A DNA stretch of 64,000 bases from Caballeronia mineralivorans PML1(12) (lineage in GTDB: Bacteria; Pseudomonadota; Gammaproteobacteria; Burkholderiales; Burkholderiaceae): contig NZ_AEJF01000058.1 of the NCBI RefSeq assembly GCF_001028175.1, forward strand, positions 1 to 64,000. Reading direction: 5' to 3'. The translations under genes were made by a program, and so were the position numbers. Each line of letters starts with the position of its first letter. The first letter of the stretch is position 1. Under the pieces are notes generated by a model. That model did not search any database, had not been told where the DNA came from, and was given only the letters and a program-made list of their open reading frames with translations. Below are positions 1-8,603 of this stretch, piece by piece.

Positions 1-28
1 GTCTCAGTCTCCTGACAGGGTTGACGCG

Positions 29-922
29 TTACTTCGCCTGATTGAACAGGGCGTCGAGTTTCTCTTCGAACTCGTGATAACCGATGCTCGCGTACAGTTC
101 CTCGCGCGTCTGCATGGTGTCGAGCACCTTGCTTTGCGTGCCATCGGTGCGGATAGCGCGATACACATTCTCCGCGGCCTTGTTCATCGCGCGAAACGCT
201 GAAAGCGGATACAACACGATTGATACATCCACGCTGCGCAGTTCTTCAACCGTGAAGAGCGGCGTCGATCCGAACTCCGTGATGTTTGCCAAAACCGGTA
301 CATTTACAGCATCGACGAATTGTTTGTACATCTTAAGATCTGTCATGGCTTCGGGGAAAATCATGTCCGCGCCGGCTTCGACGCAAGCGCGCGCGCGCTC
401 GATAGCCGCTTCCAGACCTTCCACCGCCAGCGCATCGGTACGCGCCATGACGACGAAATTCTCATCGGTACGCGCATCCACGGCCGCCTTCACGCGATCC
501 GCCATTTCCTGCTGCGAGACGATCGCCTTTCCCGGCCGATGACCGCAGCGCTTGGCGCCCACCTGATCTTCGATATGCATCGCGCCCGCGCCCGCCTTGA
601 TCAGCGACTTCACCGTGCGAGCAATGTTGAAGGCGCTAGGACCGAAGCCGGTATCGACGTCGACCATCAGCGGCAGATCGCAGACATCGGTGATGCGGCG
701 GACATCGGTGAGGACGTCGTCGAGTGTTGAAATGCCGAGGTCCGGCAAGCCGAGCGAGCCTGCCGACACGCCGCCGCCTGACAGATAAATTGCCTTGAAA
801 CCTGCATGTTTGGCGAGCAGCGCGTGGTTCGCATTGATCGCGCCGACGAGTTGCAAGGGTTTTTCAGCCGCGACCGCCGCGCGGAACTTCGCGCCGGCGC
901 TAAGTGTTGCAATTGAACTCAT
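29..922 (-). CDS. prpB: methylisocitrate lyase
   Basis: 297 aa, the usual length of PrpB. It cleaves 2-methylisocitrate to pyruvate and succinate, the last step of the methylcitrate cycle for propionate. The TIM-barrel of the isocitrate lyase/PEP mutase family is visible. The KRCGH active-site motif lies at residues 124-128 (catalytic Cys126) and the Mg-binding VDVDTG segment at about 87-92. The start is an ATG facing a sigma-54 promoter 32 bp upstream, and prpR is divergent. The remaining prp genes (prpC and others) must lie left of the window, if present. Family assignment is secure. Confidence 0.97.
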   Translation of the reverse strand: MSSIATLSAGAKFRAAVAAEKPLQLVGAINANHALLAKHAGFKAIYLSGGGVSAGSLGLPDLGISTLDDVLTDVRRITDVCDLPLMVDVDTGFGPSAFNIARTVKSLIKAGAGAMHIEDQVGAKRCGHRPGKAIVSQQEMADRVKAAVDARTDENFVVMARTDALAVEGLEAAIERARACVEAGADMIFPEAMTDLKMYKQFVDAVNVPVLANITEFGSTPLFTVEELRSVDVSIVLYPLSAFRAMNKAAENVYRAIRTDGTQSKVLDTMQTREELYASIGYHEFEEKLDALFNQAK

Positions 923-953
923 AGATGTGTCTCCGTTGACCCCGCGATAGAGC

Positions 954-968
954 GCAAGTTGTCTGCCA
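954..968 (-). promoter_or_regulatory. sigma-54 (-24/-12) promoter of prpB
   Basis: Read on the minus strand the site is TGGCAGACAACTTGC. GG and GC are separated by exactly ten bases, as sigma-54 promoters require, and the match to TGGCAcg-N4-TTGC is good. It sits just upstream of prpB, whose divergent neighbour prpR encodes a sigma-54 activator, so the context supports it. The start site would be near 942. Confidence 0.8.
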
Positions 969-1022
969 GATCCCCAAGCTTTTGATTTTTAAGAGATTGG
1001 CCGCTCTACGCCGCTCCGTAAA

Positions 1023-1038
1023 ATTTCATAAATGAAAT
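1023..1038. promoter_or_regulatory. palindrome, candidate PrpR upstream activator site
   Basis: ATTTCATAAATGAAAT is a perfect 7+7 inverted repeat with a two-base spacer. It lies about 60 bp upstream of the prpB -24 element and 64 bp upstream of prpR. This is where an enhancer site for PrpR would be expected. Binding is inferred from position and symmetry only. Confidence 0.6.
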
Positions 1039-1101
1039 AATGGATTGCAAAAATGGCGTTAAAATTCGATATCGCACTCACAGTTCACCTACGTTCAAGC
1101 C

Positions 1102-2991
1102 ATGAATCCACCTCCACGCATTTGGGCAGTCGGCATCAGCAAGTTGCGCGACCTGTATCGCGACATCGCGGCGGACTATGACGGCGTCGCCGATCTGCGC
1201 ATCGTCACGCTGGGGTACGAGGACGCGGTGCAGGAGGTCGAGAATGCGGGCGATGCGCGTCCGGACGTGGTCGTATCGGCGGGATCGAACGGGAGTTATC
1301 TGAAGGCGCGGATCAGCGTGCCAGTTGTGCTCGTGAACCCCACTGGCTTCGACGTGATGCATGCGTTGGCGCGGGCGCGTCGCGAAGGCGATTCGGTTGG
1401 CCTCGTGATGCACGGCGAGACCCCGTCCGAGCTCAAACGTTTTTTCCGGGCATTCGACGTGGCCGTGGAATGCGCGTCGTATTTGTCGGCCGAAGACGCG
1501 GAGGCGTGTGTGCTCGATCTACGCGACCGGGGTGTGCAGGCTATTGTCGGGCCGGGACTCGTGACGGAGCTGGCCGAGAAGGCGGGCATGAAGTCGGTGT
1601 TTTTATACTCGCGCGCGTCTGTTCAAGGCGCGTTTGAAACCGCACTGGAAGTCGCGCGCGCCACGCTGGGGGAAACGCAGCGGCGCCGGCGGCTGGATCA
1701 GGTCCTGCAGCATCTGCGCGATGGCGTGATCGCGTTGAACGCCGATGGCCGCATCGAAGCGTTGAGCGGGAAGATGGCCGACATGTTGCGGCTCGCGCCG
1801 TCGCAAGCGGTGGGCAAGCGGCTGCGCGACCTTGCGCCCGAGGTGGCCGGCGCTGTGCCCAAGGAGCCGGGCGAGGCGCTGGAAACGGTTCGCGGGGCGA
1901 GTTATGTCGTGCATCGCAGTGCTTGGGGCGACACATCGGCGGGGGCTTCCGGGTCCATCATTACCTTCCAGGAGTCGGTAGCGTTGCAGCGCATGGACCG
2001 CTCCGTGCGCGCCCGGCAACGTGCGCCGCAACTTGTCGCGCGATATCGGATCGCGGATCTGACCGGGACGAGCGAAGCGATAGAACAAGTGCGCCAGCGA
2101 GCACGGCGTTATGCACGTTCCGACGCCACCGTGCTGATACGCGGCGAAAGCGGCACGGGCAAGGAACTGGTTGCGCAAGGCATCCATACCGAGAGCGCTC
2201 GGCGTGAGTTCGCGTTCGTCGCGCTGAACTGTGGTGCTTTCCCGGAGACCTTGCTGGAAAGCGAATTGTTCGGCTACGAGGAGGGCGCGTTTACCGGTGC
2301 GCGACGCGGAGGCAAAGCGGGGCTGATTGAATCCGCGCATCGCGGCACGCTCTTTCTCGATGAAATCGGCGAGATGCCGCTGCCCTTGCAAAGCCGTTTG
2401 CTGCGCGTGCTGCAGGAACGCGAAGTGGTGCGCCTGGGGTCTACGGAACCGTTGCAGGTCGACGTGCGGATCGTCGCGGCGACGCATCGCGGGTTGAGTG
2501 AGCGCGTGAGCGCGGGGCAGTTTCGCGCGGACCTTTATTATCGGCTGAACATCTTGAATCTTGCTTTGCCGCCGTTGCGCGAGCGGTTATCGGATATAGC
2601 CGGGCTTGCTGCGCACTTGCTGTGGCAGACGGGGCGTGTCGAGTCCGTCGATGCGGCGCATGTCGTGCTTGAACCGGCATTGCCGTTGTTGATGAAATAT
2701 CGATGGCCGGGCAACGTCCGCGAATTGCAGAACGTGATTGAACGGGTTGCGGTGGAGTTGGACGAGATGCCGGCGGCGCGGGTTACGTCTGCGTTGTTGA
2801 AGTCGATTGCGCCCGAGCTTGAGGAAGATACCTCGGGCTCAGGTCAGGAAACGTTGAAGGAACGTAGCCGCAAACTTGAGGCCGACGAGATTCGCGCGAT
2901 GCTCGATTCGTTCGGCGGTGACCGCGATAGGACGTCGAAGGCGCTTGGTATCAGCAAAACCACGCTATGGCGGAAGCTGGCTGCACGGTGA
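1102..2991 (+). CDS. prpR: propionate catabolism sigma-54 activator
   Basis: 629 aa, the typical PrpR architecture. An N-terminal PrpR_N sensor domain (about 1-190), which in the family senses 2-methylcitrate, is followed by a short PAS-like linker. The AAA+ domain has Walker A GESGTGKE near residue 348 and the sigma-54-contacting GAFTGA loop near 395. It ends in a Fis-type HTH (SKALGISKTTLWRKL). It should activate the prpB promoter in the divergent intergenic region. All key ATPase motifs look intact. Confidence 0.96.
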   Translation: MNPPPRIWAVGISKLRDLYRDIAADYDGVADLRIVTLGYEDAVQEVENAGDARPDVVVSAGSNGSYLKARISVPVVLVNPTGFDVMHALARARREGDSVGLVMHGETPSELKRFFRAFDVAVECASYLSAEDAEACVLDLRDRGVQAIVGPGLVTELAEKAGMKSVFLYSRASVQGAFETALEVARATLGETQRRRRLDQVLQHLRDGVIALNADGRIEALSGKMADMLRLAPSQAVGKRLRDLAPEVAGAVPKEPGEALETVRGASYVVHRSAWGDTSAGASGSIITFQESVALQRMDRSVRARQRAPQLVARYRIADLTGTSEAIEQVRQRARRYARSDATVLIRGESGTGKELVAQGIHTESARREFAFVALNCGAFPETLLESELFGYEEGAFTGARRGGKAGLIESAHRGTLFLDEIGEMPLPLQSRLLRVLQEREVVRLGSTEPLQVDVRIVAATHRGLSERVSAGQFRADLYYRLNILNLALPPLRERLSDIAGLAAHLLWQTGRVESVDAAHVVLEPALPLLMKYRWPGNVRELQNVIERVAVELDEMPAARVTSALLKSIAPELEEDTSGSGQETLKERSRKLEADEIRAMLDSFGGDRDRTSKALGISKTTLWRKLAAR

Positions 2992-3008
2992 GAGGGCCGT
3001 GGCAGCTG

Positions 3009-3024
3009 CTAGCGCGAGCGCTAG
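3009..3024. terminator. hairpin between convergent genes
   Basis: CTAGCGCGAGCGCTAG is a 7+7 perfect inverted repeat in the 39-bp gap between the stops of prpR and the DUF2288 gene. No T-run follows on either strand, so it is a possible but weak terminator. Confidence 0.4.
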
Positions 3025-3030
3025 GGCAAT

Positions 3031-3336
3031 CTACCCACGCTCCTGCACACAAACCCACGGCGACACCACCACTGCCCACAACTCGGGATTGCGTGCCGCG
3101 AGATCGGTTGCGGTCTCGGGCGTCGTGCGCTCGAGCAATCCCGCCGACAGCCACTCGGTGACTTGCTTCGTATTGTCGCTGGCAACAGCTTCGGCCACGC
3201 TCACCAAATCGATATCGCGCGCCACTTTCAACAACACGCCGCGCGCGAAAAAACGCTGAAGTTCAGACCATTCGATCTGCGCGGTTTCGGCGAGAAGTTT
3301 GAGATACAGCGGACTAGGGGACTCAGCGTCTTTCAT
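3031..3336 (-). CDS. DUF2288 family protein
   Basis: 101 aa soluble protein of unknown function. It carries the family hallmarks: LYLKLLAETAQIEWSELQRFFARG near the N-terminus, a central acidic helix, and the terminal ELWAVVVSPWVCVQE block. DUF2288 proteins are small and cytoplasmic and no biochemical role is assigned. It stands alone, convergent with prpR and upstream of the same-strand pcaHG pair. No clear ribosome binding site precedes the ATG, so the exact start is less certain. Confidence 0.85.
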   Translation of the reverse strand: MKDAESPSPLYLKLLAETAQIEWSELQRFFARGVLLKVARDIDLVSVAEAVASDNTKQVTEWLSAGLLERTTPETATDLAARNPELWAVVVSPWVCVQERG

Positions 3337-3405
3337 AGGGGAATAGCAGGCAGGTTCGAGCGTCCGACATCATAAACCATCACGCCGGACGCCCAGAGCT
3401 ACCTC

Positions 3406-3996
3406 TCAAAGATCGAAGAAAACGGTTTCCTTCGGCCCTTGCAGATGAATATCGAAGCGATAAATCGTATTCGACGTGCCTGCTTCGCGTTTGGCGATCA
3501 GCGTGCCGCGCCGTTCCGCAGGAACCAGGGCAAGCACATCGTCACGTGCGTTGGCTTCGGTTTCATCGTCGAAATAGATGCGCGTGTAGGCGTGCAGCAG
3601 CATGCCGCGCATCAACACGATCACATCGATGTGCGGCGCCGAATCACCCCCTGTACTGCCCGGCTTGACCGTATCGACTATGTAGCGAAGTTCCGGGTCC
3701 GTACCCGTGCCCACACGCGCGAAGCCTCGAAAACCTGACTTGCGCGTCTCATCCAGCGTGCTCACATAATGGCCGGTGGAATCGGCTTGAACCATCTCGA
3801 TCACGGCGTCGCCGATCACTTTTTCTTCACCATCGAACACCTGCCCCACGATGCTGATGTGCTGCCCCGCCGATTCCCGGTCCGCGATCGACGGCGTGAA
3901 CAAGCTCTTCAGATCGAAGTTGTATTGCTCGGGGCACAGGCCATAAGCGAAGTACGGTCCGACCGTTTGCGACGGCGTTTGTTGATAGGTAGTCAT
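3406..3996 (-). CDS. pcaG: protocatechuate 3,4-dioxygenase alpha subunit
   Basis: 196 aa intradiol dioxygenase subunit. With PcaH it opens the ring of protocatechuate to 3-carboxy-cis,cis-muconate, the entry to the beta-ketoadipate pathway. The N-terminal QTVGPYFAYGL and the DADG-like barrel strands are typical of PcaG. The family keeps the iron ligands in PcaH, and none are needed here. The ATG at 3996 is preceded by GGAGG located in the end of pcaH, and the pcaH stop lies two bases upstream, so the pair is translationally coupled. A TTG six bases further out is an unlikely start. Confidence 0.95.
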   Translation of the reverse strand: MTTYQQTPSQTVGPYFAYGLCPEQYNFDLKSLFTPSIADRESAGQHISIVGQVFDGEEKVIGDAVIEMVQADSTGHYVSTLDETRKSGFRGFARVGTGTDPELRYIVDTVKPGSTGGDSAPHIDVIVLMRGMLLHAYTRIYFDDETEANARDDVLALVPAERRGTLIAKREAGTSNTIYRFDIHLQGPKETVFFDL

Positions 3997-3998
3997 GC

Positions 3999-4709
3999 TC
4001 AAGCCTCCGTCGGGGTCTGGTTCGCGCCGCGCAGCACGATGTCGAACTCATAACCGAGCGCATAACCTTCCTCGGTCGTATCGATGGAAAAGCGCGAGAC
4101 CAGCCGATTACGCGCGTGTTCCGGCGTGCCCTGGAAGATCGGATCGAGGTCCAGCAGCGGGTCGCCGGGGAAATACATCTGCGTCACGAGACGCGAGCCG
4201 AAGTAGTCGCCGAACAGCGAGAAGTGAATGTGATTCGGACGCCACGCGTTCGAATGATTGCCCCACGGGTACGCGCCCGGCTTGATCGTGAGAAAGCGGT
4301 AACGGCCTTCGTTGTCGGTCACGCAACGGCCCGCGCCGAGAAAATTCGGGTCGAGCGGAGCCGCATGCTGATCGGCCTTGTGAACATAACGCCCGGCTGC
4401 GTTTGCTTGCCAGATCTCGACGAGCGTATTGCGCACCGGCCGGCCGCCTTCATCGAGCACACGGCCCGTCACGATAATGCGTTCGCCCAGCGGCTCGCCA
4501 TTTTTCGCGGCGTTGCGCGTGAGGTCGTGGTCCAGCTTGCCGAGATCGTCGGCGCCATAAACGGGCACGCGCCGATCCTTGAGCTTCTCTTTCAACGGAA
4601 TCAGCGGCAGCGACGGGCTGCGTAATACCGACGACTTGTAGCCCGGATGACAATAGGGCGGATGCGAATCCCAGTCGCGGGGCGTCAGGATGAGAGAGGG
4701 GGAATCCAT
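3999..4709 (-). CDS. pcaH: protocatechuate 3,4-dioxygenase beta subunit
   Basis: 236 aa catalytic subunit carrying the non-haem Fe(III). The tyrosine ligand region AGRYVHKADQH and the W-RP-NHIHFSLFG segment with the Tyr/His/His ligands are intact. The protein has the expected N-terminal extension (YCHPGYKSSVLRSPS). It is first in the pcaHG operon and divergent from pcaQ across 99 bp. Later pathway genes (pcaB, C, D) are not in the window, so the pathway is split across the genome. Confidence 0.96.
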   Translation of the reverse strand: MDSPSLILTPRDWDSHPPYCHPGYKSSVLRSPSLPLIPLKEKLKDRRVPVYGADDLGKLDHDLTRNAAKNGEPLGERIIVTGRVLDEGGRPVRNTLVEIWQANAAGRYVHKADQHAAPLDPNFLGAGRCVTDNEGRYRFLTIKPGAYPWGNHSNAWRPNHIHFSLFGDYFGSRLVTQMYFPGDPLLDLDPIFQGTPEHARNRLVSRFSIDTTEEGYALGYEFDIVLRGANQTPTEA

Positions 4710-4762
4710 TTTTTGTGTCTCCGACTTTTAAAATGTGAATCAACACTTTATCGAAGCGATGA

Positions 4763-4801
4763 AGTTATGGAAAATGACGTTTTATGCATTCAGACATAAC
4801 T
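4763..4801. promoter_or_regulatory. spaced inverted repeat, candidate PcaQ site
   Basis: AGTTATG (4763-4769) and CATAACT (4795-4801) are perfect complements, with centres 32 bp (three helical turns) apart. They fill the pcaH-pcaQ divergent promoter region, where a LysR-type dimer of dimers would bind. PcaQ binding is inferred from position. Confidence 0.5.
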
Positions 4802-4808
4802 GATCGTC

Positions 4809-5789
4809 ATGGATAACGACATTACGCCATCGGCTGCGCCCATCGCCAATTTGACCAGCGGCCGGATCAAATTCCGCCACCTGCAGTGCTTTCTCGCAGT
4901 TATGCAGTTCGGCAGCGTGCAGCGCGCCGCCGATAGCCTCTCGATCACGCAACCGGCGGTATCGAAGACGATTGGCGAGCTTGAATCCATCTTGGGCGTC
5001 AGGCTGTTCGAACGGGGCCGCCGGGGCGCCGCGCCGACGCGCGAGGGCCGATTATTTGCGCCGCACGCCGCGGCCTGTGTAGGGGCGTTGCGCGAAGGGG
5101 TGGATGAGTTGTCGCGGCATGGCGTCGACGTGCCCGGCACGGTCGCGCTGGGCGTCCTGCCAACGGTTGCGCCCGCGTTGCTTCCTCCCACGCTCGCCGC
5201 ATTTCGGGCGCATTGGCCGGATGTATCGGTGCGGGTATGGACCGGTTCGAATTCGCAACTGCTCGAACGCCTGAAATCCGCCGATACCGATCTGGTCATC
5301 GGTCGTCTCTCCGAACCCGAAAGCATGGTGGGGATGACCTTCGAGCAGTTGTATCGCGAGCCGCTGACGGTCGTCGTGCGCCACGACCATGCGCTCGTGC
5401 ATGAAAGCAATATCACGGCGTCGGTGCTCGCGCGCTTTCCCGTGGTGGTGCCGCCGTTCGGTACGCTGATCCGCCAGTCTGCGGAAAGCGTGTTGACGGC
5501 GTTCGGCGCGCAGGCACTGAGTTCGCTGATCGAAACGTTATCGGTATCTCTCGGGCGCGCTCTTGCACTGCACAACGACGCGGTGTGGTTTGTTCCATCG
5601 AGTGTGGTGGAACATGATATTGCGTTGAAGCTGCTGGCTCGCTTGCCGATGCCCTTCGCCGGCGCCGATGAACCCATCGGCCTGATCCTGCGGCACGACC
5701 GCGCCAAATCGCCCGCGCTGGATAGTCTTATCGATGCGATCCGTGAGGCGGGAAGGCAGCGAGAAGCGGTTCGTATCGGTATGAAATAG
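4809..5789 (+). CDS. pcaQ: LysR-type pca operon regulator
   Basis: 326 aa LysR-type regulator. An N-terminal winged HTH (FRHLQCFLAVMQFGSVQRAADSL... through the ITQPAVSKTI recognition helix, about residues 23-82) precedes a LysR substrate-binding domain. The linker and sensor match the PcaQ subfamily, for example the GVLPTVAPALLPP stretch. PcaQ activates pcaHG in response to beta-carboxy-cis,cis-muconate in related bacteria. The divergent position next to pcaHG supports the name. Confidence 0.9.
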   Translation: MDNDITPSAAPIANLTSGRIKFRHLQCFLAVMQFGSVQRAADSLSITQPAVSKTIGELESILGVRLFERGRRGAAPTREGRLFAPHAAACVGALREGVDELSRHGVDVPGTVALGVLPTVAPALLPPTLAAFRAHWPDVSVRVWTGSNSQLLERLKSADTDLVIGRLSEPESMVGMTFEQLYREPLTVVVRHDHALVHESNITASVLARFPVVVPPFGTLIRQSAESVLTAFGAQALSSLIETLSVSLGRALALHNDAVWFVPSSVVEHDIALKLLARLPMPFAGADEPIGLILRHDRAKSPALDSLIDAIREAGRQREAVRIGMK

Positions 5790-6080
5790 CCACATGCGAG
5801 CCGGATGCGCGCTTGCTTCAGGCACTTGTTACCGCAAATGCGGCATCGGCAAAACCCCATTAGCATACGTGCGATAAAAGCTATATAAGTGGCCCAAAGC
5901 GGTGACGCAACGCGGCGGCGCAAATACGCTCACGTTGACGATGCGTGAAAACCGTGAGGGCTGCAAACAACCGTACTGTAAGCAAGCGCAACAGAATTTG
6001 CCTGCAACCAAAGCTTGCTTTCTGATGTCTGACTCCGCGACTCTTCCATCACCGGGACGCCCATCAAAGCCGCCAGCAAG

Positions 6081-6449
6081 ATGAAAACCGTATTGCTCGT
6101 CGACGACGACCCCGCCACCATCGAAGCCTGGACTCTGTGCATGCAGTCGCAGGACTGCAAGGTGCTGTCCGCGTTCGACGGCAACGGCGCGCTTGCGTTG
6201 TTGGGCGAGCACAGCGTGGATATCGTGGTGTCGGACTGGATGATGCCGGGCCTCGGCGGCGCGCTGTTATGCCAGACAATGAAGACCAACTCGGCCTTCG
6301 CGCACATCCCTTTCCTGATGATCTCGGGCCATCCGCATCCACCGGCTTTTGTTCACTACGATGGCTATCTACAGAAGCCCGTGGAGACTGAGGCGTTGTT
6401 GTCGGCGGTGGACCGGCTGTGCGCTGCGAAGCACCGCCGGCCTTTCTAA
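6081..6449 (+). CDS. single-domain response regulator receiver (CheY-like)
   Basis: 122 aa, a receiver domain only. The acidic pocket (D8-D10), phospho-acceptor D52 (in VSDWMMPG), switch S82 and conserved K99 are all present, so it should be phosphorylated. No output domain and no histidine kinase gene are adjacent, so its partner is unknown. It may act as a phosphate shuttle or an allosteric partner. About 290 bp upstream hold no other gene. Confidence 0.9.
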   Translation: MKTVLLVDDDPATIEAWTLCMQSQDCKVLSAFDGNGALALLGEHSVDIVVSDWMMPGLGGALLCQTMKTNSAFAHIPFLMISGHPHPPAFVHYDGYLQKPVETEALLSAVDRLCAAKHRRPF

Positions 6450-6500
6450 GCGCACGGAGCGGTTGCTTACGTCGCGCTCCTGCACATTGCGGTGCGAGGC

Positions 6501-7214
6501 TCAGGCGAGCCGCGCCAGTTCCTTTTCCATCCGGTCATGCGCAAGCCGGTTCAGCTCTTGCGGCACCACACAATCGGCGGGCAAGGGCGGCAGCACGATC
6601 ACGCGTATGTGGCCGGGCTGATCGGGCCAGCCTTTCGCCGGCCAGTATTTTCCGGCGTTATGCACGACCGGCACTGCGGGGACTTGGGTGGAACACGCAA
6701 GCCGCACGCCGCCCGAGGCGAGCTTAAGCGGCGCATCGTGCGCAACCCGCGTGCCTTCCGGAAAGATCACCACCACGTCGCCCAGTGCGAGCTTTTCCGC
6801 GCATTCTCGCGTGACGGCCTGATGCGCCTGACGCGGCGAACCGCGATCCAGGCTTACCATATCGAGACCTTTCAGCACCCAGCCGAAGAACGGGATGCGC
6901 TTGAGATCGCTCTTGAACACGAAGCTGATGCGGCGCGGAAACAGCGCCATGAACGCGAGCGTTTCCCACGTCGATTCGTGCCGGCACAGCATGATGAAGG
7001 GCTCGTTCGGAAGGTTCTCCAGTCCCTCGACCGAACACGATACGCCGGTAATCACGCGCATCATCTTGAGCATCGCGCGGCACCATTGTTTGGCGAGCCA
7101 GTAGCGACCGCCGCGGCCGACGAACGGAAACAAAGGCAGAATCAGGATCGACCACACCGTGCCGCTGCCAAGCAGGTAGGTGGCGAACAGCCACTTGACG
7201 AAGGTTCGATGCAT
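6501..7214 (-). CDS. 1-acyl-sn-glycerol-3-phosphate acyltransferase (PlsC-like)
   Basis: 237 aa integral membrane acyltransferase that would convert lysophosphatidic acid to phosphatidic acid. An N-terminal TM segment (about 12-33) precedes the catalytic block. Motif I is H79-X4-E84 rather than H-X4-D, a variant I recall in betaproteobacterial PlsC-like proteins. FPEGTR (151-156) is motif III. The start at the ATG for MHRTF removes 44 upstream codons of arginine-rich sequence that looks non-coding. It is divergent from the proline iminopeptidase gene. Confidence 0.88.
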   Translation of the reverse strand: MHRTFVKWLFATYLLGSGTVWSILILPLFPFVGRGGRYWLAKQWCRAMLKMMRVITGVSCSVEGLENLPNEPFIMLCRHESTWETLAFMALFPRRISFVFKSDLKRIPFFGWVLKGLDMVSLDRGSPRQAHQAVTRECAEKLALGDVVVIFPEGTRVAHDAPLKLASGGVRLACSTQVPAVPVVHNAGKYWPAKGWPDQPGHIRVIVLPPLPADCVVPQELNRLAHDRMEKELARLA

Positions 7215-7433
7215 TAAAGAATGGGCGATGGTAAAAGTGTGGTCAAAGTGGTGCGGCGGGCTGCGAGGCGTCTTGCGGTACCGTGACCGGCCCGACGGTT
7301 CAGCCCGGCGCGCGAAACCCGAAGGATAGCCTGTGCGGCGGTCCATGTCCCGGTTCGTGTCCTTGGGTTCTTGTCCCGCACGCCCGGCCGATGACAGTCA
7401 GAGAGGCACAGGTCTCTCTTTAACGGAGTTCCA

Positions 7434-8603
7434 ATGACGGACGAAGCAAACAGCGAAGTGAAGGTCGGGTTGACGAGCGAGGCATCGGCTAAATCAGCCG
7501 GCGAGACGGCCGTTGCATTCGAGGACGGCATGCTGGACGTCGGCGATGGCCACGCCGTCTACTGGCGCGCCCAAGGGCCGAAGGATGCCCCCGCGATGCT
7601 GATTGTCCACGGCGGCCCGGGCGGCGCGATGAATCTCAAGTGGGGGGACGTGCTGGACGCGTCGAAGTGGCGCATGGTCTTCTTCGATCAACGCGGCTGC
7701 GGCAAATCCACGCCGTTCGGCAAGCTCGAGCACAACGGCACGAACGATCTCATCGGCGATATGGAGAAGCTGCGGGTCGCGCTCGGGATCGAAAAATGGG
7801 CGCTGTTCGGCGGCTCATGGGGCACCACGCTTGCGCTCAGCTACGGCGTGACACATCCGGAGCGCTGCGTCGGCTTTCTGCTGCGCGGGATTTTCCTGGC
7901 CCGCAAGGAGGATATCGACTGGTTCTTGTGGGACGTGCAGCGTGTGTTTCCGGACGCGCACAGGGCGTTCCTGGATGCCATCGAGACAGCGAGCGGTAAG
8001 CGTCCGGGTAATGCCGCCGAGATCCTGGCGCTGACCGGCGAGCCGCTCGCCCGTTTCGACGACGCCGGCATCAAGCTCGCACGCGCGTGGTCTGGCTTCG
8101 AAGCGACGTTGTCGGTGGTGAATAAACCTGTGCCGAAGAAGGGCGATGAGCAAGCGCATAAGGACGAGTCGAAAGGCGAGGCTCCGGCCATAGCACCTCA
8201 AACCGATGCTGCCCAAGCCACCGCCACGCTACCCGAAGCGGCCCAAACCGATGCAACTCCGGCTGACCCGGCCACCCCCGAGGCAACCCGCGAGGCCAAC
8301 GCTGCCGCGATTTCGATGTCGTTGCTGGAGCATCACTACATGGCGCACGAGTTGCCGCCGGAGCCGCTGTTGCCGCGTATCGGCAGGATCGCGCATCTGC
8401 CGTGCGTGCTTGTGCATGGCCGCTTCGACATGGTGTGTCCCGCCGATCAGGTGCTCGCTCTTGCCGATGTCTGGCCGGGTGCGCAGCTATCCATTGTCGA
8501 TGCAGCGGGCCACTGGACTTTCGAACCCGGCAACGTGACCGCGTTGAAAGCCGGCGGCGAGTATCTGGCGCAAGCGCTCACGCCAGCGTCGACGTCAGGC
8601 TGA
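7434..8603 (+). CDS. pip: proline iminopeptidase (alpha/beta hydrolase, S33) with low-complexity insert
   Basis: 389 aa, about 70 longer than usual for the family. The oxyanion-hole HGGPGG is at 59-64, the nucleophile GGSWG at 126-130 (Ser128), Asp332 in HGRFDMVCP and His360 in AAGHW. The extra length is a Lys/Glu- then Ala/Pro/Thr-rich stretch at about 230-290, between the cap and the C-terminal part of the hydrolase fold. It is in frame with catalytic residues intact on both sides, so the enzyme is probably active. The start follows an AACGGAG ribosome binding site. The gene overlaps the EAL gene tail-to-tail by nine bases. Confidence 0.88.
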   Translation: MTDEANSEVKVGLTSEASAKSAGETAVAFEDGMLDVGDGHAVYWRAQGPKDAPAMLIVHGGPGGAMNLKWGDVLDASKWRMVFFDQRGCGKSTPFGKLEHNGTNDLIGDMEKLRVALGIEKWALFGGSWGTTLALSYGVTHPERCVGFLLRGIFLARKEDIDWFLWDVQRVFPDAHRAFLDAIETASGKRPGNAAEILALTGEPLARFDDAGIKLARAWSGFEATLSVVNKPVPKKGDEQAHKDESKGEAPAIAPQTDAAQATATLPEAAQTDATPADPATPEATREANAAAISMSLLEHHYMAHELPPEPLLPRIGRIAHLPCVLVHGRFDMVCPADQVLALADVWPGAQLSIVDAAGHWTFEPGNVTALKAGGEYLAQALTPASTSG

